NCBI GenBank assembly: GCA_031279525.1
Contig: JAITIH010000062.1
Coordinates: forward strand, 1 to 7,961
DNA length: 7,961 bases
Reading direction: 5' to 3'
DNA from: Deltaproteobacteria bacterium
Lineage (GTDB): Bacteria; Desulfobacterota; Desulfarculia; Adiutricales; Adiutricaceae
In this document: positions 1-5,899 of the stretch, one piece after another
Layout of the letters: each line of letters begins with the position of its first letter
Position numbering within the stretch: position 1 is the first letter of the stretch
The notes under the pieces: generated by a model
What the model was told of the DNA's origin: nothing
The model's database searches: none
The model's input: only the letters and a program-made list of their open reading frames with translations
Made by a program: the position numbers and the translations under genes

Positions 1-2068
1 CCAGGACGGCCCGGCGGGACAAGCGGATCTTTCCGGCCTTATCGATGCCTAAGACCTTCACGTCGAAAACGTCGCCCTCTTTGACCACGTCGGAGACCCG
101 CTGGACCCTTTCGCTGGCCAGCTGGGAGATATGGACCAGCCCGTCGGTGCCGGGCAGGATCTCCACGAAGGCCCCAAAGTCCACGATTTTGACCACCCGG
201 CCAGAGTAGATCTTATCGACCTCCGGGGCCTGGGTGTGAAGCCGGACCGCGGCCACCGCGGCCATGGCCTTTTCCTGGGAGGGGGCGTAGATGGTCACCT
301 TACCGCTGTCCTCGACCTCTAACCGGGTGTCGGTCTCGGCCTGGATGGCCTTAATGATCTTACCGCCTGGGCCGATGACGTCCTTAATCTTATCCGGGTT
401 AATCTCAATGACCGTGGTCTTGGGGGCGTACTGGGAGATCTCCGCCCTGGAGGCTTTTATGGTCTTGGCCATGGCCGCTAGGACGTGCAGCCGGCCTTCC
501 CGGGCCTGGGCCAGGGCCCGGCCCATAATCTCCCGGGTCACCCCGCTAATCTTAATGTCCATCTGGACGGCGGTCACGCCTTCCTTGGTGCCGGCCACCT
601 TAAAGTCCATGTCGCCTAGGTGGTCCTCGTCGCCTAAGATGTCGGTCAAAACAACCACCTGGTCGCCCTCGACCACCAGACCCATGGCCACCCCGGCCAC
701 CGGGGCCTTAATGGGCACCCCGGCGTCCATTAAGGCCAAAGAGCCTGAGCAAACCGTGGCCATGGATGACGACCCGTTGGACTCCAAGACCTCCGAGACC
801 ACCCGGATGGTGTAGGGAAAGGACTCGTGGGGCGGGAGGACGGCCCGAAGGGCCCGCTCGGCCAAAGCCCCGTGGCCAATCTCCCGACGGCCGGGCGCCC
901 CTAAGCGTTTAACCTCGCCGGTGCAGTAAGGCGGGAAGTTGTAGTGGAGCATAAAGGCCTTGGAGCTGTCGCCAATGACCGTGTCCAGCCTTTGGTCGTC
1001 GTAACTGGTGCCTAAAGTGGCGACTCCTAGGCTCTGGGTCTCGCCCCGGGTGAAGATGGCCGAGCCGTGGGCCCTAGGCAGGTAGCCCACCTCGCACTGG
1101 ATGGGCCGAACGTCGGTGAGCCCCCGGCCGTCGATGCGCTGGCCTTTTTCGAGGATGAGGCCCCGCAAAATCTCCCCTTCCAGCTCGTGGACGGCCTTGG
1201 AAATGTCGGCCCCGCCCTCCGGGTGGCTCTCAATGAGATCTCCTTTAACCTTAACGCCTAGCTCGTGGATTTTCTTCTGGCGCGGCTGCTTTTCCTTGGT
1301 GGTCAAAGCCTCCAGCATGGCCTCGCGGTAGTCGGCCTTGACCTTGGCCATGAGGGCCTCGTCGCGGGCCGTCTCGGGAGCCGGCCTTTTGGGTTGGCCA
1401 AGCTTTTTGTGGAGCTGCCGCTGCAGGTCGAGCAAGGGGGCCACGGCCTTTTGGCCCAAGAAAATAGCCTCTAAGATGTCGGCCTCCTTGGCTTCCTTGG
1501 CCCCGCCCTCGACCATGACCACGGCCTCGTCGGAGGCGGCGATGATGAGAGTCAGATCGGCCGCCTCTAGCTGAGCCTGGGTGGGGGCCACCACCAAGGC
1601 CCCTTCAACCCGGGCCACCCGGACCCCGGCGATGGGGCCGTTAAAGGGGATGTCGGACAGGGTCAGGGCGGCCGAGGCCCCCAGCATGGCTAAAAGGTCG
1701 GGATCGTACTTATCGTCCACGGACAGGGCTTGGGCGATGACTTGGGTCTCGTAGGCCCAATTTTTGGCGATCAGGGGTCGACAGGGCCGGTCGATGAACC
1801 GGGAGGTTAAGGTTTCTTTTTCCGAGGGACGGCCAATTTCTCGACGGAAGAAATTACCCGGAATCCGGCCCACGGAATAGAACCTTTCCTGATAATCCAC
1901 CGTCAATGGCAAAAAATCAATGCCTTCCCTGATTTCCTGGGAAGCCTGGGCGGTGGCCAGGATCACGGTCTCTCCCATGGTGACCACGACCGAGCCGGAA
2001 GCCTGCTTGGCCAACCGGCCGGACTCAATGGTAACTTTGGAGTCGCCAAACTTGGTTTCTACTTTCAT
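1..2068 (-). CDS. pnp: Polynucleotide phosphorylase (PNPase), 3' end cut by window
   Basis: PNPase is a trimeric cytoplasmic 3'-to-5' exoribonuclease that uses phosphate to release nucleoside diphosphates, and it can add tails in reverse. I translated the frame directly: it is open from ATG 2066-2068 to the window edge, giving 689 residues against about 700 for the family, so only a short C-terminal piece is missing. The first RNase PH-like core carries GNFFRREIGRPSE at about 71-83. The second core carries GDEDHLGDMDFKVAGT, whose D482, D488 and K490 correspond to the catalytic Asp486, Asp492 and Lys494 of the E. coli enzyme. A KH domain has IGPGGK at 565-570, and an S1 domain starts near 620 (DFGAFVEILPGTDGLVHISQ). 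The start is supported by AAGGAG seven bases upstream. It is the last gene seen in the operon and follows a structured leader and a terminator-like hairpin. Identity is very secure. Confidence 0.98.
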   Translation of the reverse strand, partial: MKVETKFGDSKVTIESGRLAKQASGSVVVTMGETVILATAQASQEIREGIDFLPLTVDYQERFYSVGRIPGNFFRREIGRPSEKETLTSRFIDRPCRPLIAKNWAYETQVIAQALSVDDKYDPDLLAMLGASAALTLSDIPFNGPIAGVRVARVEGALVVAPTQAQLEAADLTLIIAASDEAVVMVEGGAKEAKEADILEAIFLGQKAVAPLLDLQRQLHKKLGQPKRPAPETARDEALMAKVKADYREAMLEALTTKEKQPRQKKIHELGVKVKGDLIESHPEGGADISKAVHELEGEILRGLILEKGQRIDGRGLTDVRPIQCEVGYLPRAHGSAIFTRGETQSLGVATLGTSYDDQRLDTVIGDSSKAFMLHYNFPPYCTGEVKRLGAPGRREIGHGALAERALRAVLPPHESFPYTIRVVSEVLESNGSSSMATVCSGSLALMDAGVPIKAPVAGVAMGLVVEGDQVVVLTDILGDEDHLGDMDFKVAGTKEGVTAVQMDIKISGVTREIMGRALAQAREGRLHVLAAMAKTIKASRAEISQYAPKTTVIEINPDKIKDVIGPGGKIIKAIQAETDTRLEVEDSGKVTIYAPSQEKAMAAVAAVRLHTQAPEVDKIYSGRVVKIVDFGAFVEILPGTDGLVHISQLASERVQRVSDVVKEGDVFDVKVLGIDKAGKIRLSRRAVL

Positions 2069-2075
2069 CAAATTT

Positions 2076-2081
2076 CTCCTT
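2076..2081 (-). promoter_or_regulatory. Ribosome binding site of pnp
   Basis: On the minus strand this reads AAGGAG, seven bases before the ATG at 2068. It fixes the pnp start and lies 13 bases downstream of the leader hairpins at 2095-2120. Confidence 0.85.
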
Positions 2082-2094
2082 GCCCATGCCTACG

Positions 2095-2120
2095 TGGCGG
2101 CCAGCCGCCAACGGCTGGCC
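2095..2120 (-). promoter_or_regulatory. Overlapping alternative hairpins in the pnp leader
   Basis: Two perfect inverted repeats share bases and cannot form together. The longer pairs 2099-2107 with 2112-2120 (nine base pairs, 4-nt loop). The shorter pairs 2095-2100 with 2105-2110 (six base pairs, 4-nt loop). Both are G+C-rich and end 13 to 17 bases before the pnp ribosome binding site. In E. coli the pnp leader forms a stem-loop cut by RNase III, and PNPase then represses its own message. A similar role here is inferred from position and structure only; the sequence is not recognisably the same. Confidence 0.55.
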
Positions 2121-2148
2121 AGCGGGGCGAAAGCGCGGCCTTTCCTTT

Positions 2149-2165
2149 AAGGCGAGGGGCGCCTT
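2149..2165 (-). promoter_or_regulatory. Short hairpin in the rpsO-pnp gap
   Basis: A perfect 6-bp inverted repeat (aaggcg / cgcctt on the plus strand) surrounds a 5-nt loop. On the minus strand it is followed by AAAGGAAAGG rather than a T-run, so it is not a second terminator. It may be part of the folded pnp leader or a barrier protecting the processed rpsO 3' end. Function unknown. Confidence 0.4.
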
Positions 2166-2169
2166 CATT

Positions 2170-2219
2170 AAAAAATAAAAAAAGGGCCAGGCCCGAGCTA
2201 CCTCCGCGCGGGCCCTTTT
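2170..2219 (-). terminator. Intrinsic terminator or attenuator after rpsO
   Basis: Read on the minus strand, AAAAGGGCC (2219-2211) pairs perfectly with GGCCCTTTT (2188-2180), and the 3' arm runs into a T-tract of seven T, one A and six T (2183-2170). The 22-nt loop can form small inner pairs. A competing pairing of 2190-2195 with 2209-2214 is also possible. The hairpin starts 12 bases after the rpsO stop codon. Because pnp follows in the same direction, it probably acts as a partial terminator that lets S15 be made in excess of PNPase and leaves a stable rpsO 3' end. E. coli also has a terminator between these two genes. Confidence 0.82.
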
Positions 2220-2230
2220 CGCCCACCGCT

Positions 2231-2500
2231 CTACTTCCGAAGGCCCAACCGGCCAATCAGCTCCCGGTAACGGCTAACGCTCTTTTTACGCAAGTAGTTT
2301 AGAAGCCGCCGCCTTTGGCCGACTAGCTTAAGCAAACCGCGGCGAGAGGCGTGGTCTTTGTGGTGAGTCTTGAAATGCTCTGTCAGATTGGCGATGCGCT
2401 CCGTCAAAAGGGCCACTTGGACCTCGGGGCTGCCGGTGTCGCTTTCGTGCTTACGATAGGTGGCCAATAACTCGGCCGTTTTCTCTGGGGTAATGGACAT
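2231..2500 (-). CDS. rpsO: 30S ribosomal protein S15
   Basis: S15 binds the three-way junction of the central domain of 16S rRNA early in 30S assembly and contributes to a bridge with the 50S subunit. The 89-residue product is the usual family length. It starts [20 protein letters not shown], then [20 protein letters not shown], and continues through [20 protein letters not shown] and [12 protein letters not shown], the conserved four-helix core with its rRNA-contacting HKKDH-type and RR residues. AAGGAG seven bases upstream supports the ATG. The gene begins 30 nt after the truB stop and ends with TAG just before a terminator-like hairpin. Autogenous control by S15 is known in other bacteria, but I could not identify an S15-binding leader in the 30-nt upstream gap. 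Confidence 0.99.
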   Translation of the reverse strand: MSITPEKTAELLATYRKHESDTGSPEVQVALLTERIANLTEHFKTHHKDHASRRGLLKLVGQRRRLLNYLRKKSVSRYRELIGRLGLRK

Positions 2501-2507
2501 GCGTGAT

Positions 2508-2513
2508 CTCCTT
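2508..2513 (-). promoter_or_regulatory. Ribosome binding site of rpsO
   Basis: The minus strand reads AAGGAG seven bases before ATG 2500. The context GCAAGGAGA is the same as in front of pnp, and it is stronger than anything seen before truB, rbfA or the DUF503 gene. This fits the high output needed for a ribosomal protein. Confidence 0.85.
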
Positions 2514-2530
2514 GCCGCGCATAGGCTCTA

Positions 2531-3619
2531 TTAGTCGCTTTTCGGCGACCGAAAAACCCGCGAGGGCCGCAAGAAAGGCCCTGGGGGCTGGCCCCGCCCT
2601 TGGCGGGGCTCTAGACGCCCTATGGCCAGTAGCTGGCCGTGGGGCTCAATAATCTTAACCAATCCCGCCCATTTCGCCAGAGGCCGCGGGGAAGGGCTCA
2701 AACTAGCCTCGCCCAATGACTCGCCAAATGACTCGTCTAAAGGGGGGATCGGGCCTAGGCTGGCGGCCGCGCGCTCTTGACTCGGCGTCGACGCGACCGC
2801 CGGACTTACTCCCAAGGGCCAGGCGGGCAAATTTATCCCGCCGCCATGGGCTATCGTTTGGGCTTGGCTGGCCGTCACCTCGACTTCCGGCCACGAGCTC
2901 AAAGCCTCGCGGGGGGTCAAAAGGCGCGCGGCCAGTTCCGCCCTAGTCTCCGGGAGGCCCTGACCTGGGGCCAAGACGAACTCGCCAATCCGATCCCGCC
3001 GAAGCTTTTGCAAGGCTCCGCCGCCTAGGCTCAAGGCCAGCCCTAAGTCGCGGGCCAAAGAGCGAACGTAAAAGCCGGCCGAAACCGTGGCCCGAAAAAC
3101 CGCCGTCGGCGGGTCCCAAGCCAAAAGGGTCAGCTCAAAGGCCTCGACCATTTGCGGGGCGAGGGTAAGGGGCCGCCCAGCCCGGGCCCTTTCGTGGGCC
3201 ACCTGGCCGCCCACCTTCTTGGCCGAAAAATCCGGGGGCCTTTGACCATGGGGGCCCAAAAAAGAGGCCAAGGCCGACTCGACCGCCGCCTGGCTCGGCC
3301 AGGGGCCGGCCCATTGGGCGAGGGTCTTACCGGTCACGTCGTCGGTGTCTGTGGCCAATCCCAAGGCCACGGTGGCGAGGTAGGCTTTGTCGTGGCCGGA
3401 AAGGTAAGGGGCCAAGCGAGTGGCCGGGCCCAAAAGAAGGCCCATCAGCCCAGTGGCCAAGGGATCCAAGGCGCCCACGTGGCCCACGCCGCGCTGGCCG
3501 CTGATTTTGCGGACGGCCCGGACCAGATCGTGGCTGGTCGGCCCTTGGGGTTTATCCACCAACAAAAGGCCCGAAAGCTCCCCCTGGCTCACGAGGGGCG
3601 GCCCGCTCGCAAGGACCAT
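2531..3619 (-). CDS. truB: tRNA pseudouridine-55 synthase TruB
   Basis: TruB converts U55 in the T-loop of tRNAs to pseudouridine and also acts as a tRNA folding chaperone. Numbering from ATG 3619 (362 residues): SGLLLVDKPQGPTSHDLV at 16-33, then GHVGALDPLATGL with the catalytic aspartate D52, DKAYLATVALGLATDTDD at about 77-94, PPDFSAKKVGGQVAHERARAG at 128-148 (the usual form has SALKV) split here by family motifs, and VSAGFYVRSLARDLG near 179-193. A C-terminal PUA-like domain follows and ends with LRPSRVF. That domain is interrupted at about 266-314 by an Ala/Pro/Ser-rich insert, which explains the length against about 300-315 for most relatives. The start is uncertain: the frame is open to TTG 3664 (377 residues) and also has GTG 3592; none has a clear ribosome binding site. 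I chose the ATG because it leaves 15 residues before the first motif. Function is secure. Confidence 0.95.
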   Translation of the reverse strand: MVLASGPPLVSQGELSGLLLVDKPQGPTSHDLVRAVRKISGQRGVGHVGALDPLATGLMGLLLGPATRLAPYLSGHDKAYLATVALGLATDTDDVTGKTLAQWAGPWPSQAAVESALASFLGPHGQRPPDFSAKKVGGQVAHERARAGRPLTLAPQMVEAFELTLLAWDPPTAVFRATVSAGFYVRSLARDLGLALSLGGGALQKLRRDRIGEFVLAPGQGLPETRAELAARLLTPREALSSWPEVEVTASQAQTIAHGGGINLPAWPLGVSPAVASTPSQERAAASLGPIPPLDESFGESLGEASLSPSPRPLAKWAGLVKIIEPHGQLLAIGRLEPRQGRGQPPGPFLRPSRVFRSPKSD

Positions 3620-3690
3620 AGGCCAATTTGTCGCCGATTGGTCATCATAAACGGTTCGCCCCAAAAGCGAAAGCCTAAGGCCGACCGCGG

Positions 3691-4776
3691 CTACTTCCGC
3701 CGCAAAAACTTAGGGGCCAGGGCCAAAAATTTTTTCCGGACCGCGATCGGGTCGCTTTCCGGGTCGGAGTAGGCCGCCGCCTGGCGGTGGCCGCCCCCGC
3801 CTAAACTCTCGGCCAACTCTTGGACGCTGTAGTTAAGGCCGCACCTTAAGCTGACCCTAACGCGCCCGTGGCCGTCCACCCGAAAAAAAGCCGCGGCCTC
3901 GGTGCCGTTCATGGCTCTAGGGTACTCCACGAAGCCCTCCATGTCGTCTAAGGTGGCCCCAGCCTCGTCCAACATGGCCTGGTCGACGGTCATGCTGGCC
4001 AAAAGGCCGTCCAAGGAGATCTCCAAGGTCCCCAAAGCGGCCCTTAGGAGCCGGACTCGGGCCTGGGTCCAGTTGCGTTTTAAGCGGCTGACCACGTAGT
4101 CGCTGCGGGCCCCGGCCGCCACCAGGAAGCTGGCCTGCCGAAAGCACTCGGGCGTGGCGTTGTTCTGGGAGAAAAAGCCCGTGTCCGACATGATGGCCGC
4201 CAAAAGGGCCTCGGCCATGGGCCTGGTCAAGCTGACTCCTAGGGCGCTTATGACCGGGAAAACCAGCTCGCCGGCCGAGGAAACGTTAGAGCTATGCAAA
4301 AAAGCCACCGGCTTAGACCTTCTGGGGTCGCCGGGGTGGTGGTCGACGACTAGCCTGGGCGGCAGAATGGCAAGGTCGGAAAAGCCGTCCCAGACCCGAT
4401 CCGGGTGGGGGCAGTCGACTAAGACCAATAAATCGAACCCCCAAAACTCCGAGGCCTCTCCCTTAAAGAGCCGGTAGTCGGCGATGCTCTCCAAAAGAAA
4501 GAGCAGGTGCTGGTACAAGCGGCCGCTATAACCTAAGACGACTTCCCGGCCCAAGCTCCTAAGGGCCAAGGCCAAGGCCACGGCGGAGCCTAGGCTGTCG
4601 CCGTCCGGGTTGGCGTGGCCAATGATTAGGGTCTTCTGGGCGGCTAATAGGGCTTCGACGAAACGCGGGTCCGCCTTACTCCCCAGGTCTTCGGCCTCGG
4701 CCAGGCCAGGGTCGGAAGATAGATCGGGGCTTAGGTTGGATCTAGCGCTCAAAGTCTTTTCGGGATCCCGACTCAC
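3691..4776 (-). CDS. nrnA: DHH-family phosphoesterase, NrnA-like (oligoribonuclease / pAp phosphatase)
   Basis: NrnA-type enzymes are soluble manganese-dependent phosphoesterases. They degrade 2-5 nt RNA fragments, and many also dephosphorylate pAp. The 361-residue product has the DHH catalytic motifs in order: GHANPDGDSLGS at 53-64 (metal ligands H54, D58, D60), VDCPHPDRV at 120-128 with D121, VVDHHPGD at 143-150 with the DHH triad D145-H147, and SDTGFF at 197-202. The DHHA1 substrate-binding domain ends with GGGGHRQAA at 326-334. Relatives are usually 310-340 residues; the excess is a Ser/Asp-rich N-terminal tail of about 36 residues. The start is GTG 4776, which overlaps the rbfA stop as GTGA and has GGAGG seven bases upstream, so translation is probably coupled to rbfA. 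Substrate preference within the family cannot be read from the sequence. Confidence 0.93.
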   Translation of the reverse strand: MSRDPEKTLSARSNLSPDLSSDPGLAEAEDLGSKADPRFVEALLAAQKTLIIGHANPDGDSLGSAVALALALRSLGREVVLGYSGRLYQHLLFLLESIADYRLFKGEASEFWGFDLLVLVDCPHPDRVWDGFSDLAILPPRLVVDHHPGDPRRSKPVAFLHSSNVSSAGELVFPVISALGVSLTRPMAEALLAAIMSDTGFFSQNNATPECFRQASFLVAAGARSDYVVSRLKRNWTQARVRLLRAALGTLEISLDGLLASMTVDQAMLDEAGATLDDMEGFVEYPRAMNGTEAAAFFRVDGHGRVRVSLRCGLNYSVQELAESLGGGGHRQAAAYSDPESDPIAVRKKFLALAPKFLRRK

Positions 4777-5582
4777 GATTCGACCTCCAAGTCGGTTTCG
4801 CCCTCAAATGCGGGCTCGCCTAAGGGATCTAAGCGTCCCTGGCTAGCGCTCGCGTCCTGGCTCGAGGTCGCGATTTTCTTCGCTTGGCTTTGGCTCGCGG
4901 CTTTGTTCGGCTGGCCTTGGTTTTCCGCCTTCTTCGTTTGGCCTTGGCTTGCGGCTTTCTTCGGCTGGCCTTGGTTTTCCGCCTTCTTCGTTTGGCCTTG
5001 GATTGCGGCCTTTTTCGCTTGGCCTTGACTTGCGGCCTTTTCCGCTTGGCCTTGGCCCGCGGCCTGGCTCTCAGTCCTTTCAGCTTGGCCTTGGCTCGCG
5101 CCCACTTCCCGTCTCAAACCCGGGGTCGACCCCAGATCCGAACTCGGCTCCAAACCGGATTTTGAGCCGGATTCCGAGCCGGACGGCGAGCTAGATCCCG
5201 AGCCAGGTTCCGAGCCCGCATCCGGGTTGGCGGCCCCCGGCTCGCTTTTAAGCTCGGCTAAGACCTTGACGATGCGCTGGGCGTAGGACGGATTGCGGTC
5301 GAAGACGAAGGTCAGCTCCGGGACGGCCCTAAGGCCTAAGGTTCCGGCCAAGCGGGACCGAATGAAGCCCGTGGCCTTCTTTAGGGCCCGCTCCGCCCCC
5401 AAGCGGCCGTTCTCGTCGCCTAAGACGCTGAAAAAGACCACGGCTTTGCCCAAGTCGGCCGAGACTTGGGCTCGGGTGACGGTGACCGGCTTAAGGCGCG
5501 GGTCGTCGCTGTGGAACAACAGCAACTCGGCCACCTGGGCCATTAACAGCCGGTTAACCTTTTCCAGGCGTCTCTGGCTCAT
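4773..5582 (-). CDS. rbfA: Ribosome-binding factor A with long repeat-bearing C-terminal tail
   Basis: RbfA binds the 30S subunit near helix 1 of 16S rRNA during late maturation and is needed for cold adaptation in E. coli. Residues 1-112 are a complete KH-like RbfA domain: RRLEKVNRLLMAQVAELLL, then DDPRLKPVTVTRAQVSADLG, KAVVFFSVLGDE, and LRAVPELTFVFDRNPSYAQR near 84-103. RbfA is normally about 110-135 residues, but this frame runs to 269. Residues 113-155 are a Ser/Gly/Pro/Glu-rich linker. Residues 161-236 are Gln/Lys/Ala-rich and hold seven tandem 9-residue units of the form AxxQGQxKK (174-236) plus one outlying unit (161-169). The tail ends in an acidic segment. The frame is unbroken and its TGA overlaps the nrnA start, so the tail looks translated. 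ATG 5582 lies inside the DUF503 gene (29-nt overlap) with only a weak GGGG upstream. The tail is probably disordered, with unknown function. Confidence 0.95.
   Translation of the reverse strand: MSQRRLEKVNRLLMAQVAELLLFHSDDPRLKPVTVTRAQVSADLGKAVVFFSVLGDENGRLGAERALKKATGFIRSRLAGTLGLRAVPELTFVFDRNPSYAQRIVKVLAELKSEPGAANPDAGSEPGSGSSSPSGSESGSKSGLEPSSDLGSTPGLRREVGASQGQAERTESQAAGQGQAEKAASQGQAKKAAIQGQTKKAENQGQPKKAASQGQTKKAENQGQPNKAASQSQAKKIATSSQDASASQGRLDPLGEPAFEGETDLEVES
4784..4788 (-). promoter_or_regulatory. Ribosome binding site of nrnA, inside the rbfA 3' end
   Basis: The minus strand reads GGAGG seven bases before GTG 4776, within the last codons of rbfA. It supports the GTG start and hence the non-conserved N-terminal tail of NrnA. 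Confidence 0.75.
4875..5063. repeat. 27-bp tandem repeat, seven units, within rbfA
   Basis: Seven in-frame 27-bp units encode the 9-residue repeats of the RbfA tail. The anchor ggccttgg (plus strand) recurs at 4886 (as ggctttgg), 4913, 4940, 4967, 4994, 5021 (as ggccttga) and 5048, exactly 27 bases apart. A further copy of the anchor stands at 5087. A 54-bp higher-order pattern is visible: 4913-4947 and 4967-5001 are identical over 35 bases, which points to recent duplication of a two-unit block. Units near 5048-5063 are the most diverged. The period is a multiple of three, so gain or loss of units keeps the frame open. Confidence 0.92.
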
Positions 5583-5892
5583 GGTCGCCCCAATCCCCCG
5601 TCTCGCCCCAGGCCGCGCAATCCAAAAAAGAGTCCACCACCTGGGCTTCGGCGTTGTCTTCGATAAAATTCAACAAATGATCCAAAACGCCGTTTAAGAT
5701 CCGGCCCTCGGAACCGCAGACCGTAAAGCCTAAAACGGCCAGACCATGGGTATCCTGGGCCCCCACCTCGGCGGCCGAGACGTTGAAGCGGGCTTTGACC
5801 CGCCCGAGCAAGCTTGCGACCACCTTCCTTTTTCCCTTGAGGCTGCGGTTGCCAGCTAGACTAAGCGTCACCTCCAAAACGCCGACTAACAC
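5554..5892 (-). CDS. ylxP: DUF503 (YlxP-like) protein
   Basis: This 112-residue product matches the DUF503 family, small ferredoxin-like-fold proteins. In Bacillus subtilis the member YlxP likewise lies between infB and rbfA. Its biochemical role is not established as far as I know; the constant neighbourhood suggests ribosome assembly or translation. Family-like segments are MLVGVLEVTLSLAGNRSLKG at 1-20, KRKVVASLLGRVKARFNVSA at 21-40, AEVGAQDTHGLAVLGFTVCG at 41-60, and VLDHLLNFIED at 69-79. The start is GTG 5892, only seven bases after the infB stop. No other start codon lies just upstream in frame and no clear ribosome binding site is seen, so re-initiation after infB is likely. The last residues (from about 103), in the 29-nt overlap with rbfA, are not conserved-looking. 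Members are often near 95 residues. Confidence 0.92.
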   Translation of the reverse strand: MLVGVLEVTLSLAGNRSLKGKRKVVASLLGRVKARFNVSAAEVGAQDTHGLAVLGFTVCGSEGRILNGVLDHLLNFIEDNAEAQVVDSFLDCAAWGETGDWGDHEPETPGKG

Positions 5893-5899
5893 TTTAAGG

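Noticed and set aside
291..815. Plus-strand open frame of 174 codons antisense to pnp
   Set aside because: It mirrors the conserved KH and second RNase PH regions of pnp; its composition is that of a codon shadow.
2120..2185. Promoter for pnp between the terminator and the leader
   Set aside because: The T-rich end of the terminator gives a weak TTTAAT-like hexamer, but there is no TTGACA-like box at a fitting distance. I cannot support a promoter from sequence alone.
3152..3772. Plus-strand open frame of 206 codons antisense to truB and the end of nrnA
   Set aside because: It lies opposite two clearly conserved genes, its peptide shows no family motif, and it has no ribosome binding site. 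Long antisense frames are common opposite G+C-rich genes.
4875..5063. Possible CRISPR array
   Set aside because: The units are directly abutting 27-bp coding repeats without unique spacers, in frame with rbfA.
4884..5194. Plus-strand frames encoding Leu/Phe/Arg-rich repeats that look membrane-like
   Set aside because: These are the complement of the Gln/Lys/Ala codons of the RbfA repeat tail; the apparent hydrophobic repeats follow from the 27-bp DNA array.
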